From: Mesostigma viride
Lineage: Eukaryota; Streptophyta; Mesostigmatophyceae; Mesostigmatales; Mesostigmataceae
Length of the DNA: 64,000 bases
Direction of reading: 5' to 3'
Assembly (NCBI GenBank): GCA_009746045.1
Contig: RPFO01000027.1
Coordinates: 1,436,976-1,500,975 of the forward strand
Shown: one piece after another, positions 10,516 to 21,604 of the stretch
Position numbering within the stretch: the first letter of the stretch is position 1
How the letters are laid out: each line of letters starts with the position of its first letter
The notes under the pieces: model-generated
What the model was told of the DNA's origin: nothing
Databases searched by the model: none
The model's input: the letters and a program-made list of their open reading frames with translations, nothing else
Translations under genes and position numbers: made by a program

Positions 10516-10729
10516 TCTCTACTTTGGTGTTTCTCTTGAAGTCGCAACCTTCCGGGTAGTACAACGTTGATCAGATGTCTGTCATCCGAGAAGATTCATA
10601 GAGTTGCGGAAAACTTACGGTGTTACAGACTGAGACACATCCTGATGTGACTGTCTTGCTCTGTAACACTAGAAGTCAGCCGTAACCGTTGTCTCTACTA
10701 GGCAGACGATCGCGACTCCATGTGGAAGT

Positions 10730-12480
10730 ATGAGTAGTTCGAAGACACAATCACCTTTACCCCCTACTAATCAAGGTTTGGGAGATCCGTCATCATCTCT
10801 GGAACCCATTGCTAGGGAAGGTGCTGAGACAACTGCTCGTACTCCACGGCGTCAACTTGATTTCAACCGTACTTCTATGTCTGAAGTGAGGCGGCCCTCG
10901 TTGTCCATAGGGCCCAAGTTTTCCGTCATTGCATCTGGTCTCCAACCAGGCGAACCATCGCTGACAGGCGTGGGTCGAGGAGCGTCACTGTCGCCCAGGA
11001 TTCCAAGCGCGCGAACGAGTCCTGTGCGGAGTGCATCTTCTTCATTTCTTTTCCCGCTAAATACCACGCCTGGAAGAGACGGGACCAGACTTGCAGCGGA
11101 TCGCCTCTCAGCAGCTAAAATCAGATTATTACACGATGAACAACACGCAGCGATGTATAGAAAGATGGTGGAGGAGGTGGAACAGGATGTGGGAAGACTT
11201 CGTCAGAGAATTGAGGAGGAGGAGGCGGCCATGCGTGACATGGTTGCTGGATTGGGGAGAGAGGCTCCTCGGTTGGGTGACGGAAGGGTTTTACCTAATA
11301 GTACCGCAGTTACTACGAGGAATGAGACGCAGGATAGCGATAGGCAGGATCCAGCGCAGACGACCTCGGTCACCTTCACCACCCCCGCCAGCGACGTCCC
11401 CGTGACCGTCACTATACCACCGCATCAAGGTTCCGCCCCGCCATTTCCAAAAATCGAATCCGTAGACAAGCTGTCGCTCACCAATCTAACCCACCGCAGT
11501 TTCGATCATTTCTCTACTCGATTCCAGGATGTGTTCGCTATCCACTTTGCTAACTACGGCAAACGAGCGGAAGAACGACTTTCCCTGGACATCCAGAAGA
11601 AGATGGTTCGACAGCGAATGAGCGACAGTGCAGCCGACAGGTTTGATGAGTTTTTACGATCCTCGGCAGGTAATACTTGCAAGGATTTGCCATCTCTCAT
11701 GCTTTCATTTCGACGTTTTCTCCTTCCCCAGGACCAGCTCCGTCTGGACCGGGACGCGTTGGCCAACTGTACTCAGTCCGGCCTGACACTACCACAATAC
11801 GTAGAGACGTTTACCAACCTGAGGGCCAAAATCCCCCAGTGCTCTGATTCTGAAGCTCTTCACAGGTTTCTGCATGGGCTCCCCCTCAAGTCAGGGTGGA
11901 TATTGACAAGCATTTCTCCCCTTTCGACTATGTCGAGTGGAAGTGGGATACTGTGCTGTCTTATGCCCTCACGCTGTGCCGTGTCCCTGACTTTTCCCTC
12001 AAGTGGGAGCCTGCTGCAGGCAACCAGGCGCCTGCTGTTAAGAAGCCCCTGAACCAGCTGAACGCTGTGATGGAGGAGCTCAGTGCCATGGAGCAGTCCA
12101 AAGGAGCCTGTTTCACGTGTGGCCAGCTGGGACACTTTGCACGGGATTGCCCCAAGCGAGACCAGTTCCCAAGCGACACCAAGGGTCCTCAGGGGGTTCT
12201 TCCATTCACCAGACCACCCATCTTCCCTCCTGGGGTGAGCCAGAGCGACCACAGGGCACAGCCTGGGTTTAGACCCAACTTCCAGGCTTCGGGCAAGGGA
12301 CCCTTCCAGCCCAAGGGCTTCAGCAGGCAAGACAGGCGTCGGATGGTCAACGCCCTGTGGCACCTCCTAGCAGAGGAGGAGGAGGGAGAAGGAGAGGCAG
12401 ACGGCATAGAGGATCAGCAGGTGCAGCCTTCAGTGGGGAGCTCGTCTTCAGATCATCCTCCTGAGCTGCCAAAAAACTAG
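10730..12480 (+). CDS. gag: gag of gypsy element A (one frame change)
   Basis: ATG at 10730. Residues 1-120 are Ser/Pro/Thr-rich. A coiled-coil-like Arg/Glu segment follows (about 130-165), then the Gag capsid-like region (FDHFSTRFQDVFAIHFANYG; YVETFTNLRAKIPQ; ALHRFLHGLPL). The frame then shifts near 11,890-11,897, after which the matching reading frame continues DKHFSPFDYVEWKW and carries a CCHC zinc knuckle CFTCGQLGHFARDC at 12,115-12,160. Gag ends with TAG at 12478-12480, immediately preceded by the slippery heptamer A AAA AAC. The product would form the particle and bind RNA. The internal frame change may be a mutation or a consensus error. Confidence 0.85.
12471..12480 (+). promoter_or_regulatory. 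Programmed -1 ribosomal frameshift site at gag stop
   Basis: In the gag frame the bases read CC[A AAA AAC] TAG. A AAA AAC is a canonical X XXY YYZ slippery heptamer, and pol is open in exactly the -1 frame through this point. The heptamer directly abuts the stop codon. I did not establish a downstream pseudoknot. Confidence 0.75.
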
Positions 12481-15400
12481 TGGAGCCCCCAGGACTACGT
12501 CCAGCGGTGGAGTTAACTGGTTTGCCTGCTGTGCATGTCCGTCCTGTGAACAACTTGTCTGCCTCTGATTCCACCACCCCATTGGGCCCTCCTATTCCCA
12601 GTCAACTCTTGAAGTTCCAGGCTAGGCTGTTGAACGTGCCAGTCCCTTTGGCTCAGCCTTTATGTCTCTTCATGATTGACTCAGGTGCAGGAAGTAACTA
12701 CATTTCCACTTCCTTGGTGCAGGAGCTGCATCTACCAGTGCTCCCCCACCCTGTGCCTGTTAAGGTCCAATATTCTGATGGTAGGCAGAGTAACTCACCT
12801 GGCTACGTGCAACTGCTTTTTCAAGTGTGCTCACGTCAAACCTTGTCTGTCACAGCAGATGTCATTCCACTCACTGCTGCTGATGTGATTCTGGGGATGC
12901 CATGGTTGGAGTCTGCTAATCCTGCCATCTTGTGGTCTGAGAAGGTGGTGCAGTTTCAGGATGGGTCAGTGTGGGACGCCACCACAGTGATTAAGGGGGG
13001 AGAAAGACCAGTCACAGAGTGCTGTTCTACTAATGAGGCTGTCAATGATGGGAGAGGGGTTGCAGGTGCCAAGGAGGACGTCAAGGTGCCTTCACTGGAA
13101 GAGAAACGTGCTGCACTACTTAAGCACGTATGGTCTGCCAATCACACCTTGTCTTACCTGGCTACTTACCCAGTGGAACACGTCTTTCTCTTACAGCTGG
13201 TTCCTAACTCACCCTCTGATGAGACTCATGGCCACACGGTGAATGCTGTGAACCCAGTACCAGCTGTCACAGAGGAGGAGCAGAAGCTGCATGATGCCCT
13301 TTTGGACAGGTTTGCTGCCATTTTTGAGGACAAAATGCCACAGTACCCCCTGAAGGGCCAATCACTCATGTCATCAAGCTTGTGGATGGTGCCAGGCCTC
13401 CCTTTGTTCCCATGTACAGGATGGGGCCAGCTGAGATGGCAGAGCTGAAGGTGATCTTGACAGGCCTGTTGGAAGCTGGACTCATTCTTCCTGCCAATAG
13501 TCCTTTCAGCTCTGGGTGTTTGCTTGTCCCAAGCATGATGGTGGATGGCGGTTGTGCATTGATCTGAGAGGCCTGAACAAGGTCACAGTGAAGTCCAAGT
13601 ATCCCTTGCCACGGATTGATGAGCTGCTAGAGAGGACAGCTGGATCATCTTACTTCACCAAGTTTGACCTTAGACACGCGTTCTGGCAGATCAGGATAGC
13701 TACTGAGGACATTCCAAAAACTGCATTCTCCACACCCTGGGGTCAGTTCCAGTGGACTGTGATGCCCATGGGGGCCTCCAACAGCCCAGCTACTATGCAG
13801 ATGTTTGTGAATGCTATCTTTGGCCATCTGACAGGGAACTCTCTGCCTCAGATCTCCCCTGATCTCAGGAATCCCAGGTTCAAAGACATTGCCCACCTGT
13901 GTGACCCTGCAAGACCCGTGTTCAGGACCTGCGTGGTGGCCTACATGGACGACATCCTGGTGCACTCAAAGACGTTCAAGGAGCATCTGGAGAACGTGGA
14001 GGAGGTCCTGAAGGTCATCCAGCACTACCACTTGTCTGTCAAGAGGTCTAAGGTGGAGTGGGGGCATGAAGTGGGGTTCCTAGGGTACAAGTTGAGTTCC
14101 TTGGGTATGACACCTGACAATGCTAAGATTGCTGCCATCCTTGAGTGGCCTGTGTTGCAGTCTGCACATGATGTCAAGTCCTTCCTGGGCATGGTGGGGT
14201 GGTACAGGCGTTTTATCCCTGACATGGCTGCCATCTCCACCCCCTTGCTTGAGTTAATCAAGAAGGATGTTCAGTTTGAGTGGACAGATAGGTGTCAGCA
14301 GGCCTTTGACCTGTTGAAGCAGAAGCTCACATCCACCCCTGTGCTAGTGGGTCCCAACCCAGATCTACCTTATCAGGTTAGGTCAGATGCCTCTCAAGGC
14401 GCCATAGGTGCTGTGCTGATGCAAGACCATGGCTATGGACCACAGCCAGTGGAGTACATGTCTAAAACCATGAGCTCAGCTGAACGTAACTACCCTGTAC
14501 ACGAGCAGGAGTTGCTGGGTTTAGTGGTAGCATGTCACAAGTGGGAGCATCTGTTGAAGGGAGCTCAGTTTTCTGTGGCTAGCAGTGCTACAGATGGGCT
14601 AGGGCAAGAGTCTATCACCCTGATGACTGACCACAGGCCCTTGGTGCACGTGCTAGAACAGAGTAGGATGAGTAAGAGGATGGCTGGGTGGATGGAGTAC
14701 CTAGGGGGATTCTATCCTTTCTCTGTGCAGTATGTCCCAGGATCACAGAATGTGGTGCCAGACGCCCTCTCTAGAAGAAGGGATCTGATGGGACATTTCA
14801 CGAGGATCTGGATATTTGTGCTGCCATGGTTTCTGTAGTAGAGTGTGGTGCTGTCACCAGGGCACAGGCAGCTAACCAGCAAACCTCCAAGCTGAGCCAC
14901 CCCCTGTAGAGGCTAGCTTTAGTCACGAGATGCTCATTGACCAGGGCTCTGTCCCAGGGTCGACAGGCGTCCAGGGTGGGGGTCAGTCACTGCAGAGCAG
15001 TCTTAGGGAGGGTTCTGCTGGTAGCCAGCCCACTCTCACAACACAACCAAGCACAGAGAATCCTAGGAGGGGAAGGGACGGCCCAGGAAGTGGATACTGG
15101 AGCCAGGGATGCTGACCAAGTCTAGAGGATTGGCAGCTGAGATCAAGGGGAAGTCACGTACACCTGTGGCTGATGTTCTGTCATCCAAGCATCTAGTCAC
15201 TAGTCACCTGCAGGAGGGTGAGGTGCTGCAGCTGCAGCCTTTAGGACCTGGCAAACAGCTAGTCCTGCCTAACCCTATGAGTATAGCCCTGCTGGACGTG
15301 ATTAAGGCCTTCACTAAAACTGAGGACCTGGCCACTAAGGCCATTCAGGAAGGAAGCTTTGGTAACAGGCCTGTGGAGTACTGGGAGGGAGTCCTGTATG

Positions 15401-16848
15401 TCCACACCCAGGATGCAGATCATGTAGTGACCAGGAAGGTCTATGTGCCAGAAATGGCCATTCCCACTGTGTTGCATTGCTTCCATGACGACGTGACTGC
15501 GTGTCATCCTGGGTATGCTAAGCTTCTCCATGAAGTACAAGAGAGGTTTTGGTGGCCTGGCATGTTTCGTGATATCAAAGCCTATGTGGCTTCCTGTGAC
15601 TCATGCCAAAGGAATAAGGTTAGGACTCAGGCAGTGCCTATCTTTCCTATGGCCATGCCTATTCCCCTTCGACCCTGGATCAGTGTGACCATGGACTTCA
15701 TTTGTGGCTTGCCTGTTTCTGATGCTGGCAATGACAGGATACTAGTGGTGATGGACAGGCTGTCTAGAATGTGCCACCTCATCCCCTGCAATGCCCATCT
15801 CACAGCTGCCCAGTGTGTAGAGTTGTTCATGAAGGAGGTGTACAGATTGCATGGCATGCCACGTGTAATCATCACTGACCAGGATCCCTTGTGGATGTCT
15901 GGGTTTTGGAAGTCCTTCTTTGACATCCTAGACACTAAGTTGGCCTTTGGAGTAGCATACAGGTGTGCCAGCACGGGGGCTGTGGAGAGGCTGAACCGTA
16001 TTGTACGGGAATGCCAGAAGCACTATTGTACCCATGATAACAAGGAATGGGACAAGAAACTTCCCTTCATAGAGTTTGCCATCAACAACTCACCCCTGGC
16101 TCCTCACCAAATGTCTCCATTTGTCATTTGCCATGGCCAGTGCCCCTTGACTCCATTTGACCTGGAGTTACCTGATAGGGATGCTGAAGGCCCCTTCAGA
16201 AGACGCCTAACCTCTGTCCACCAGTTGATTGCATCCTTCCAGGAAGCTCACAGTATGGTGGCTGCTCAGATGTTGCATGCACAGGACAAGTATTTAAACA
16301 ATGCTTGGCAACAGATGTTGGCTACACACACCTTTGTGGCTCCTGGTGACCTGGTGCTCTTGGAGGCTAATCGTGTGCTACCTGAAAAGGAGCAATGCAG
16401 GAAACTGCAACCCTTGTGGTTGGGACCTTACCCTGTCCTGAACACCTTCCACTATGGGACTGTAGTTCAAGTCCAGGTGCCTTCCCACTGGAGGCTTAAG
16501 ACTAACGTGTTTCACCTGGCCCAGCTCAAACTGTATAAACGCAATACCTTGCAGGGACGCCTTTCTGCTCCATTACCATTTGAGCTGGATACTGAGGGGG
16601 AGAGGATATATGAAGTGGAGCAGCTGGTGGCTCACAGAGTCAAAGGAAAGGGTAGGACCAAGCAGCTGCAGTTTAAGGTGCACTGGAAAGGAGAGTTAGA
16701 GTCTACTGCCACATGGCTGTGGTTGTCTGACTTGACTCACTGCCATGAAGTGGTCCAGGAGTATTGCCAAAAGAAGGGGCTCACTCTTCCTTCTTGGTAT
16801 ACTGAGTTGGTGCAAACCACTGCTCCCCTTCCTATATCTCAGGACTAA
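12480..16848 (+). pseudogene. pol: pol of gypsy element A: PR-RT-RNase H-integrase-chromodomain, several frame breaks
   Basis: Protease: LFMIDSGAGSNYIS (active-site DSGA) and DVILGMPWLE. After a frame change at a C run (13,346-13,350) the N-terminal RT motif PPFVPMYRMGPAEMAELK appears. A second change near 13,505-13,520 leads into the main RT frame (KYPLPRIDELL, FTKFDLRHAFWQI, VVAYMDDILVHSK) and RNase H (RSDASQGAIGAVLMQ, MTDHRPLVHVLEQ). A third change near 14,795 and TAG at 14907-14909 precede the integrase ORF (15,109-16,848). That ORF has a zinc finger (CHPGYAKLLHEVQERFWWPG … CDSCQRNK), catalytic TMDFICG and TDQDPLW, and E in GAVERLNR at the usual spacing. It ends in a chromodomain (YEVEQLVAHR … LQFKVHWKG). 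The usual HPQTDGQ stretch before the catalytic Glu is replaced by RCASTGA. Confidence 0.88.
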
Positions 16849-16851
16849 CGA

Positions 16852-18003
16852 ATGGTTTCTTCGTGCATGCTGTGGGTCCCAGATGGAGGAGGAGTTCACG
16901 TACCCCAACTTGGGCCTGGGCGCCACCACGGAGGAAGGGGTCACGGGTATGCATCCAGAAACCCCAACCCCATGAGTTATGTGGAATCCCTGTTTGACAG
17001 TATTGTCAGGCGTGACCTTAGGAGGGGTCAGCAGATGGATACCATTAACAAGCTCTTGCATTCAGTGATCTCCAAGCAGGATAAGCTACAGGAGCTTCTT
17101 CAGGGGTTGTCCTTGTCCCAGCCCCAGATGGGGAGTGGTGTTAACATAGCTCTCAGCTCCAGCAGCACTCCCATCATTCAGATTCCTCGTCATGTGGTAC
17201 CTGTCAAGAATGTGGTGGCCTATGTGGATCACAGGAAGTGCATGGGACCTTGTGAGCATTGTGAGACGCTGGCCAAGGCAGTGGCTGCCCTTAACAGGGA
17301 GGAGGGGGAAGTGAGCCCTGAGGGTTATGTGGAGGAGGTCTTGTCTCAGTTGCACACCAGCCTGTATGAGATTGGCTCTCCTTTTGTGGGCCACCTGTTG
17401 CACAGGATGTTTGCCTTGACTCCAGGACCTGAGATTGACATGAGACCTGCAGAGGGGCAGGATATGTTGACCACCTTGCCTGAGGCTTTGAAAGGAGCCT
17501 TCATGCAGTTCCAGCCAGTGAGCATGGGTGAGGCCTCCTACATGGAGTTGTTGGAGTTTTCAGTGCAGCAGGGAGATTTTGACTTGGCTCCTTCTTCTTC
17601 CAGCTCGGTCAATGGGTGCTTCCCTTTGGAGACATCCAACCTTTTCTGCAGCCCAGGGTTGCCTAAGTTCACCATGGAGCTCAAGGTTCGTCTGACCCCA
17701 TTGAGGGTGTTGGTGCCTTTGACAGGTGCTAAGTGGTCAGTGGTCAAGACCTTTCTCCAGTTCTGGTGGGCGTACAGGTCATGGGTGAGCAGGCACAAGA
17801 CGTCTTCTACTTGGGTGATGGATCCTGAGAGCCAGTCTGTGGTGCTTCTCTCCTACCCAGGGACATGCCTGCGTTATGTTGCCCAGATGGCAGCAGGGGC
17901 TGCAGAGACGTGCATGGTGCTGCAGGTCAGCAGGAACTGGCCAGACTTGGTTCACATGGTGGAGCAGTTTCCCTTGTTTGGGACCAGGGGCAAGGATGGG
18001 TGA
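16852..18003 (+). CDS. Extra ORF downstream of pol in gypsy element A (unknown, 383 aa)
   Basis: The ORF opens three bases after the pol stop with ATG at 16852; a more protein-like start is the in-frame ATG at 16972 (MSYVESLFDSIVRRDLRRG), giving 343 aa. It ends TGA 18001-18003. It occupies the position of env in errantiviruses, but I see no signal peptide, no transmembrane helix, no furin-like site and no cysteine pattern of a fusion protein. Features visible are a coiled-coil-like start (INKLLHSVISKQDKLQELL), a small Cys/His cluster (HRKCMGPCEHCETLA), a Ser run and a Trp-rich segment (FLQFWWAYRSWVSRH). It is uninterrupted although pol is broken, which suggests it is under constraint or has been spared by chance. 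Function unknown. Confidence 0.75.
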   Translation: MVSSCMLWVPDGGGVHVPQLGPGRHHGGRGHGYASRNPNPMSYVESLFDSIVRRDLRRGQQMDTINKLLHSVISKQDKLQELLQGLSLSQPQMGSGVNIALSSSSTPIIQIPRHVVPVKNVVAYVDHRKCMGPCEHCETLAKAVAALNREEGEVSPEGYVEEVLSQLHTSLYEIGSPFVGHLLHRMFALTPGPEIDMRPAEGQDMLTTLPEALKGAFMQFQPVSMGEASYMELLEFSVQQGDFDLAPSSSSSVNGCFPLETSNLFCSPGLPKFTMELKVRLTPLRVLVPLTGAKWSVVKTFLQFWWAYRSWVSRHKTSSTWVMDPESQSVVLLSYPGTCLRYVAQMAAGAAETCMVLQVSRNWPDLVHMVEQFPLFGTRGKDG

Positions 18004-18400
18004 ATGGGGATTGGTATAGCCTGTGAAGAACAGAGCTGTGCAGGAAGAGGATGGGGAAGGATGGGGGAAGAGTATGGAAGGTGCTTTGGATTGTGGTGTG
18101 AGGGGGGGATTCCAGGATGGATGATGGGGGGGGGCTCCAGTCCAGTTCTGATGTTCCAGTCCAGAGTTCCAGGTTCCAGGATGCTGAATGGAAGACCTTG
18201 TATTATGAGAATGTTTATCTGGCTTTATAGTAGATAAGGTAGTGACTTGTTTGCTGTAGAGACCTGTGACTAGATGTTATGAGATAGGAGGCCCTGTTTT
18301 CAGGGATGTAAAAACCCATCTGCTTTTCCCAAGAGATGGTGGATTTCTGTTCAATGTTCCTCTGCCTTCAAGAGTTGGCTATTGGACCTGGGAGGTCCAG

Positions 18401-18416
18401 TTTTGAGGGGGAGATA
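18401..18416 (+). promoter_or_regulatory. Polypurine tract of element A
   Basis: TTTTGAGGGGGAGATA lies immediately upstream of the 3' LTR start (TG at 18417), the expected place for plus-strand priming. The untranslated interval 18,004-18,400 holds no other recognisable feature. Confidence 0.75.
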
Positions 18417-19196
18417 TGTAACAAGCAAAAATGACTTTGTTGTTACATCCTTTGTTTTGTGAATGTTTGGCTTTTATTCGAGGACTTTTGGATCAGTATT
18501 GAGAAAGTTATGAGGTTTCTAAGACGACGGTACTTGGAGCTGATACTTTGTCAGCCAACTGATAGGAACCCTCATTGGTCGTGGCCTGATCCACGTAGGG
18601 TTGTAGTTTGTTGGCTGATACTACTGATAGGAGCCCTCATTGGTCGTGGCCTGATCCACGTGGGGTTGTAGTTTGTTAGTTGGTACTATTGAGTCTTAAA
18701 TGCTCCTTTGGGACTTCAGTGCTCACGACAGATCTAGGATCTCATGGAAAGATTCTGCCAGGCTGTGTGTGGTGTTGTTCTGTTTTGTGTGACTAGGATG
18801 GATACGAAGATCTTGTATAGGATTCCATGGTTCTGATTGGTTCTCTTCAGGCTAAGGTTGGAGCAAGCTCGACAAGCACGTCGATATCAAGGACGTGGGG
18901 TCGCCATTGTTGCTACGTTGGTTTTGATTCACCATGGTATAATAAAGCTTGGCTTTGTTGTCCAATCCATAAGAGCCCCTTGGCTATAGACGACCTTCAG
19001 TTCCACAGAGGCCGTCTATACACGAGCTTGTCTTTGTGTCTACAAGGGGTTGTGATTCCCTAAATCACGTGCTGTGGAATTTCCATCTCAACGTTGCTCG
19101 GATACTTGAAGTTCTGCGACTCAGGAAAGCAACCCAGGTAAAAGATCTTTCATATTGGACTGTGGATGATGTTGATGATCATTTTTAGTCGTTACA
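18417..19196 (+). repeat. 3' LTR of gypsy element A (780 bp)
   Basis: TGTAACAAGC … GTCGTTACA, matching the 5' LTR with a 2-bp length difference. Followed by the TSD CCAGA at 19197-19201. Confidence 0.92.
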
Positions 19197-19239
19197 CCAG
19201 AGAAAGAATTGTAGGTAACTTGTGGAGGCATTTTTTTAT

Positions 19240-19510
19240 TATTTCACGTGACTCATTAATTAATGAATTAATTTCTTGTGCTCCCGTTGGGGAGTCATGG
19301 AGCATAAGCCCGATGGATGGATTATTTATTTAATTAATTAACACGTATATTTCTGGCCTGCGCTGGTTGTCTCTTTGATATAACAGCGTTACGTGAGCTA
19401 GCATAAGTCCTCAGTACAGTCGAGTGGGATGGGATGGATTACGTCACGTGAGCATAAGTCCTCAGCGGGAGGGGAATTACATGGGATGGAATTAATTAAT
19501 TGATTCCATC
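19240..19510. repeat. LINE 3'-end fragments and a 31-bp Penelope-like end
   Basis: Several short pieces of the LINE 3' UTR occur (CACGTGAGCATAAGTCCTCAG at about 19445; TACGTGAGC…CATAAGTCCTCAG at about 19390), together with TTAATTAA tracts. At about 19350-19380 the terminal bases of the Penelope-like family (CTGCGCTGGTTGTCTCTTTG) appear alone. No coding capacity. Confidence 0.55.
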
Positions 19511-19686
19511 CCATCTCCGTGCGCATTCAGCCCTCCCTTCATTGGGATGCCTGTCGCCCTGCTCCCCTTCAGGGCCAGCAGCTGGATTCAAGGAGTTTTC
19601 CGCCTCCGCGGGCGGGTCCCTACCTGTCGACTTATGGGTCGCGCATGTGTGCTCGCTGCTGGGATGGCCGCGAGATTAGACATGTT

Positions 19687-20265
19687 CCATCCATCCATCC
19701 ATCCATCCATCCATCCATCCATCCATCCATCCATCCATCCATCCATCCATCCATCCATCCATCCATCCATCCATCCATCCATCCATCCATCCATCCATCC
19801 ATCCATCCATCCATCCATCCATCCATCCATCCATCCATCCATCCATCCATCCATCCATCCATCCATCCATCCATCCATCCATCCATCCATCCATCCATCC
19901 ATCCATCCATCCATCCATCCATCCATCCATCCATCCATCCATCCATCCATCCATCCATCCATCCATCCATCCATCCATCCATCCATCCATCCATCCATCC
20001 ATCCATCCATCCATCCATCCATCCATCCATCCATCCATCCATCCATCCATCCATCCATCCATCCATCCATCCATCCATCCATCCATCCATCCATCCATCC
20101 ATCCATCCATCCATCCATCCATCCATCCATCCATCCATCCATCCATCCATCCATCCATCCATCCATCCATCCATCCATCCATCCATCCATCCATCCATCC
20201 ATCCATCCATCCATCCATCCATCCATCCATCCATCCATCCATCCATCCATCCATCCATCCATCCA
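19687..20265. repeat. (ATCC)n tetranucleotide microsatellite, about 579 bp
   Basis: An uninterrupted run of about 145 CCAT/ATCC units with no visible variant unit. Frames read as Ser-Ile-His-Pro or Trp-Met-Asp-Gly repeats are artefacts of the unit. The perfect purity suggests recent expansion or a collapsed/estimated length in the assembly. Confidence 0.97.
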
Positions 20266-20880
20266 CGAGACACGAGCCACGAGGTATAGCCATGGCTGAC
20301 GGCGGAGCTCATAACTTTCACGTTTGAGCACCGAATTTAGCCGTGAATATCACTATCGCTTCGTCTTTCTAAGACGCACATGCTGATATAATTTATACCA
20401 GTAGTGTAGATTAGTCAGGCCTAGCCTAGCATGTGGCCCACGCGCATGTGCGCCCATAATGGCCCCCATGGATGATGCCTTCAGTATTTAGCTACACCAT
20501 GCCTACAATGGGACCTAGCTCCCATGGATGTTGCATTAAGAATTTAGCCATGCTATGCCTATGCACGGAGTTCCTCTCTGCTGAGATGCCATGTGTACAC
20601 CAGCTATAGCCTAGCCACATACCTTCCACCCGGCCATATGTCATGCAGGCCTTCTAGGCCCTCTCCTCAAGCCCCCCCTGGGTGCCTGTGCTTGTTAAGG
20701 AGGCATGAACCATCATGGCGGTGCAGGTGCACCTTGTGCACCCAGAGCAGGTGATAGTTGTACATCCTCCACCTGCAGGTTGTAGCCCTGATTGTATTAC
20801 AAAGCCATAGATGCCCCTTTCTCAGGGCTATAGATGTGTTACATATGCTCCCAACGGAGCTATGATTTTAATTAATTAAT
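20266..20880. other. Interval without recognised genes
   Basis: No ORF longer than about 50 codons and no repeat family recognised. It ends in an (ATTA)n tract at 20,868-20,886 that may be a LINE insertion tail. Confidence 0.5.
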
Positions 20881-20891
20881 TAATTAGACAT

Positions 20892-21254
20892 GTGCGCCTG
20901 TGGCCTGCTGATGTTGATCGCCTTCTGGACATGTTCTTTTCGTCGACCGCCCGCGCTGAGTTGGTGTTCCATCGGGCTTTCCTGCGGGCCCTGCTCCTGC
21001 TCTCGGTGGAGCCCTTCCTGCGCCAGTTCTCGTGTGGGTTCCTGGACTGGGCCCGTGGTCAGGTGGTCCTGACTCAGCATCGGTACAACAGGGCCTTCCT
21101 GGGCATGTTTCCTGATGGTGTTTGGGCTGATGTCTTCCTCACTGTGGACCGCCACGATGATCCTGCGGATGTTGCCCATTACAAGGAGTACCTGGAGCTA
21201 GGTGCTGCTCGCGACGCGTGGTACCTACCTGGCAGACGGACGGCGACTAGATAG
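20892..21254 (+). CDS. Unidentified ORF upstream of an LTR (partial, 120 aa)
   Basis: The frame runs from an (ATTA)n boundary to TAG at 21252-21254. It encodes a hydrophobic/helical segment (RAFLRALLLLSVEPFLRQF), then RYNRAFLGMFPDGVWADVFL and a Tyr/Asp-rich end. No family recognised. It lies about 370 bp before a polypurine tract and an LTR, so it is probably the 3' end of the internal region of a truncated LTR retrotransposon rather than a host gene. Confidence 0.35.
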   Translation: MRLWPADVDRLLDMFFSSTARAELVFHRAFLRALLLLSVEPFLRQFSCGFLDWARGQVVLTQHRYNRAFLGMFPDGVWADVFLTVDRHDDPADVAHYKEYLELGAARDAWYLPGRRTATR

Positions 21255-21604
21255 AGGGCTCTAGGCCCGCCCTGAGCGTGTTGTCGCTCCGGTATGCAGC
21301 GGTGCTGTTGTGTCCTTTGTAATCAGTTGGTCTTCCCCTGATCCTGGAGTGTGCTGTTTTGACTGCTCTGTCCTGCCTAGTGCCGCGACCCCCCGGCAAG
21401 CCTCCGTGCAAGGCAGTTATGGGAAGCCTACCACTCAGCTGGGTGCTGGTGAACCCTACACCGTTTGGGGTGGATGGGCGGTTGAAATGGTCATTTTGGG
21501 TCTTGGGTTGTCCCGTTGGTTGCATCGTGATGCTTTTGGCACCTTGTTTCTTTTTCCCCCTTTTTGTCCTCCTTTGACGTAGGGAGAGGGCTCCCCACCT
21601 TAAT

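Larger units (their letters stand above)
9724..19196 (+). mobile_element. Ty3/gypsy LTR retrotransposon, chromovirus type (element A, 9.47 kb)
   Basis: Complete structure: TSD, 5' LTR, primer-binding site, gag with one zinc knuckle, protease, RT with YMDD, RNase H, integrase with HHCC zinc finger and C-terminal chromodomain, an extra ORF, polypurine tract, 3' LTR, TSD. The order PR-RT-RH-IN and the chromodomain place it with Metaviridae chromoviruses. The LTRs are about 99.5% identical by eye, so it is recent. Even so, gag/pol shows at least four frame changes, so this copy cannot make a full polyprotein unless those are consensus errors. Confidence 0.92.

Noticed and set aside
16852-18003. 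Envelope gene making element A an errantivirus-like retrovirus
   Set aside because: No signal peptide, transmembrane anchor, cleavage site or glycoprotein cysteine pattern. Only its position resembles env.
19519-20331. Long ORFs of Ser-Ile-His-Pro and Trp-Met-Asp-Gly repeats
   Set aside because: They are translations of the pure (ATCC)n microsatellite, open on both strands because the unit contains no stop in any register.
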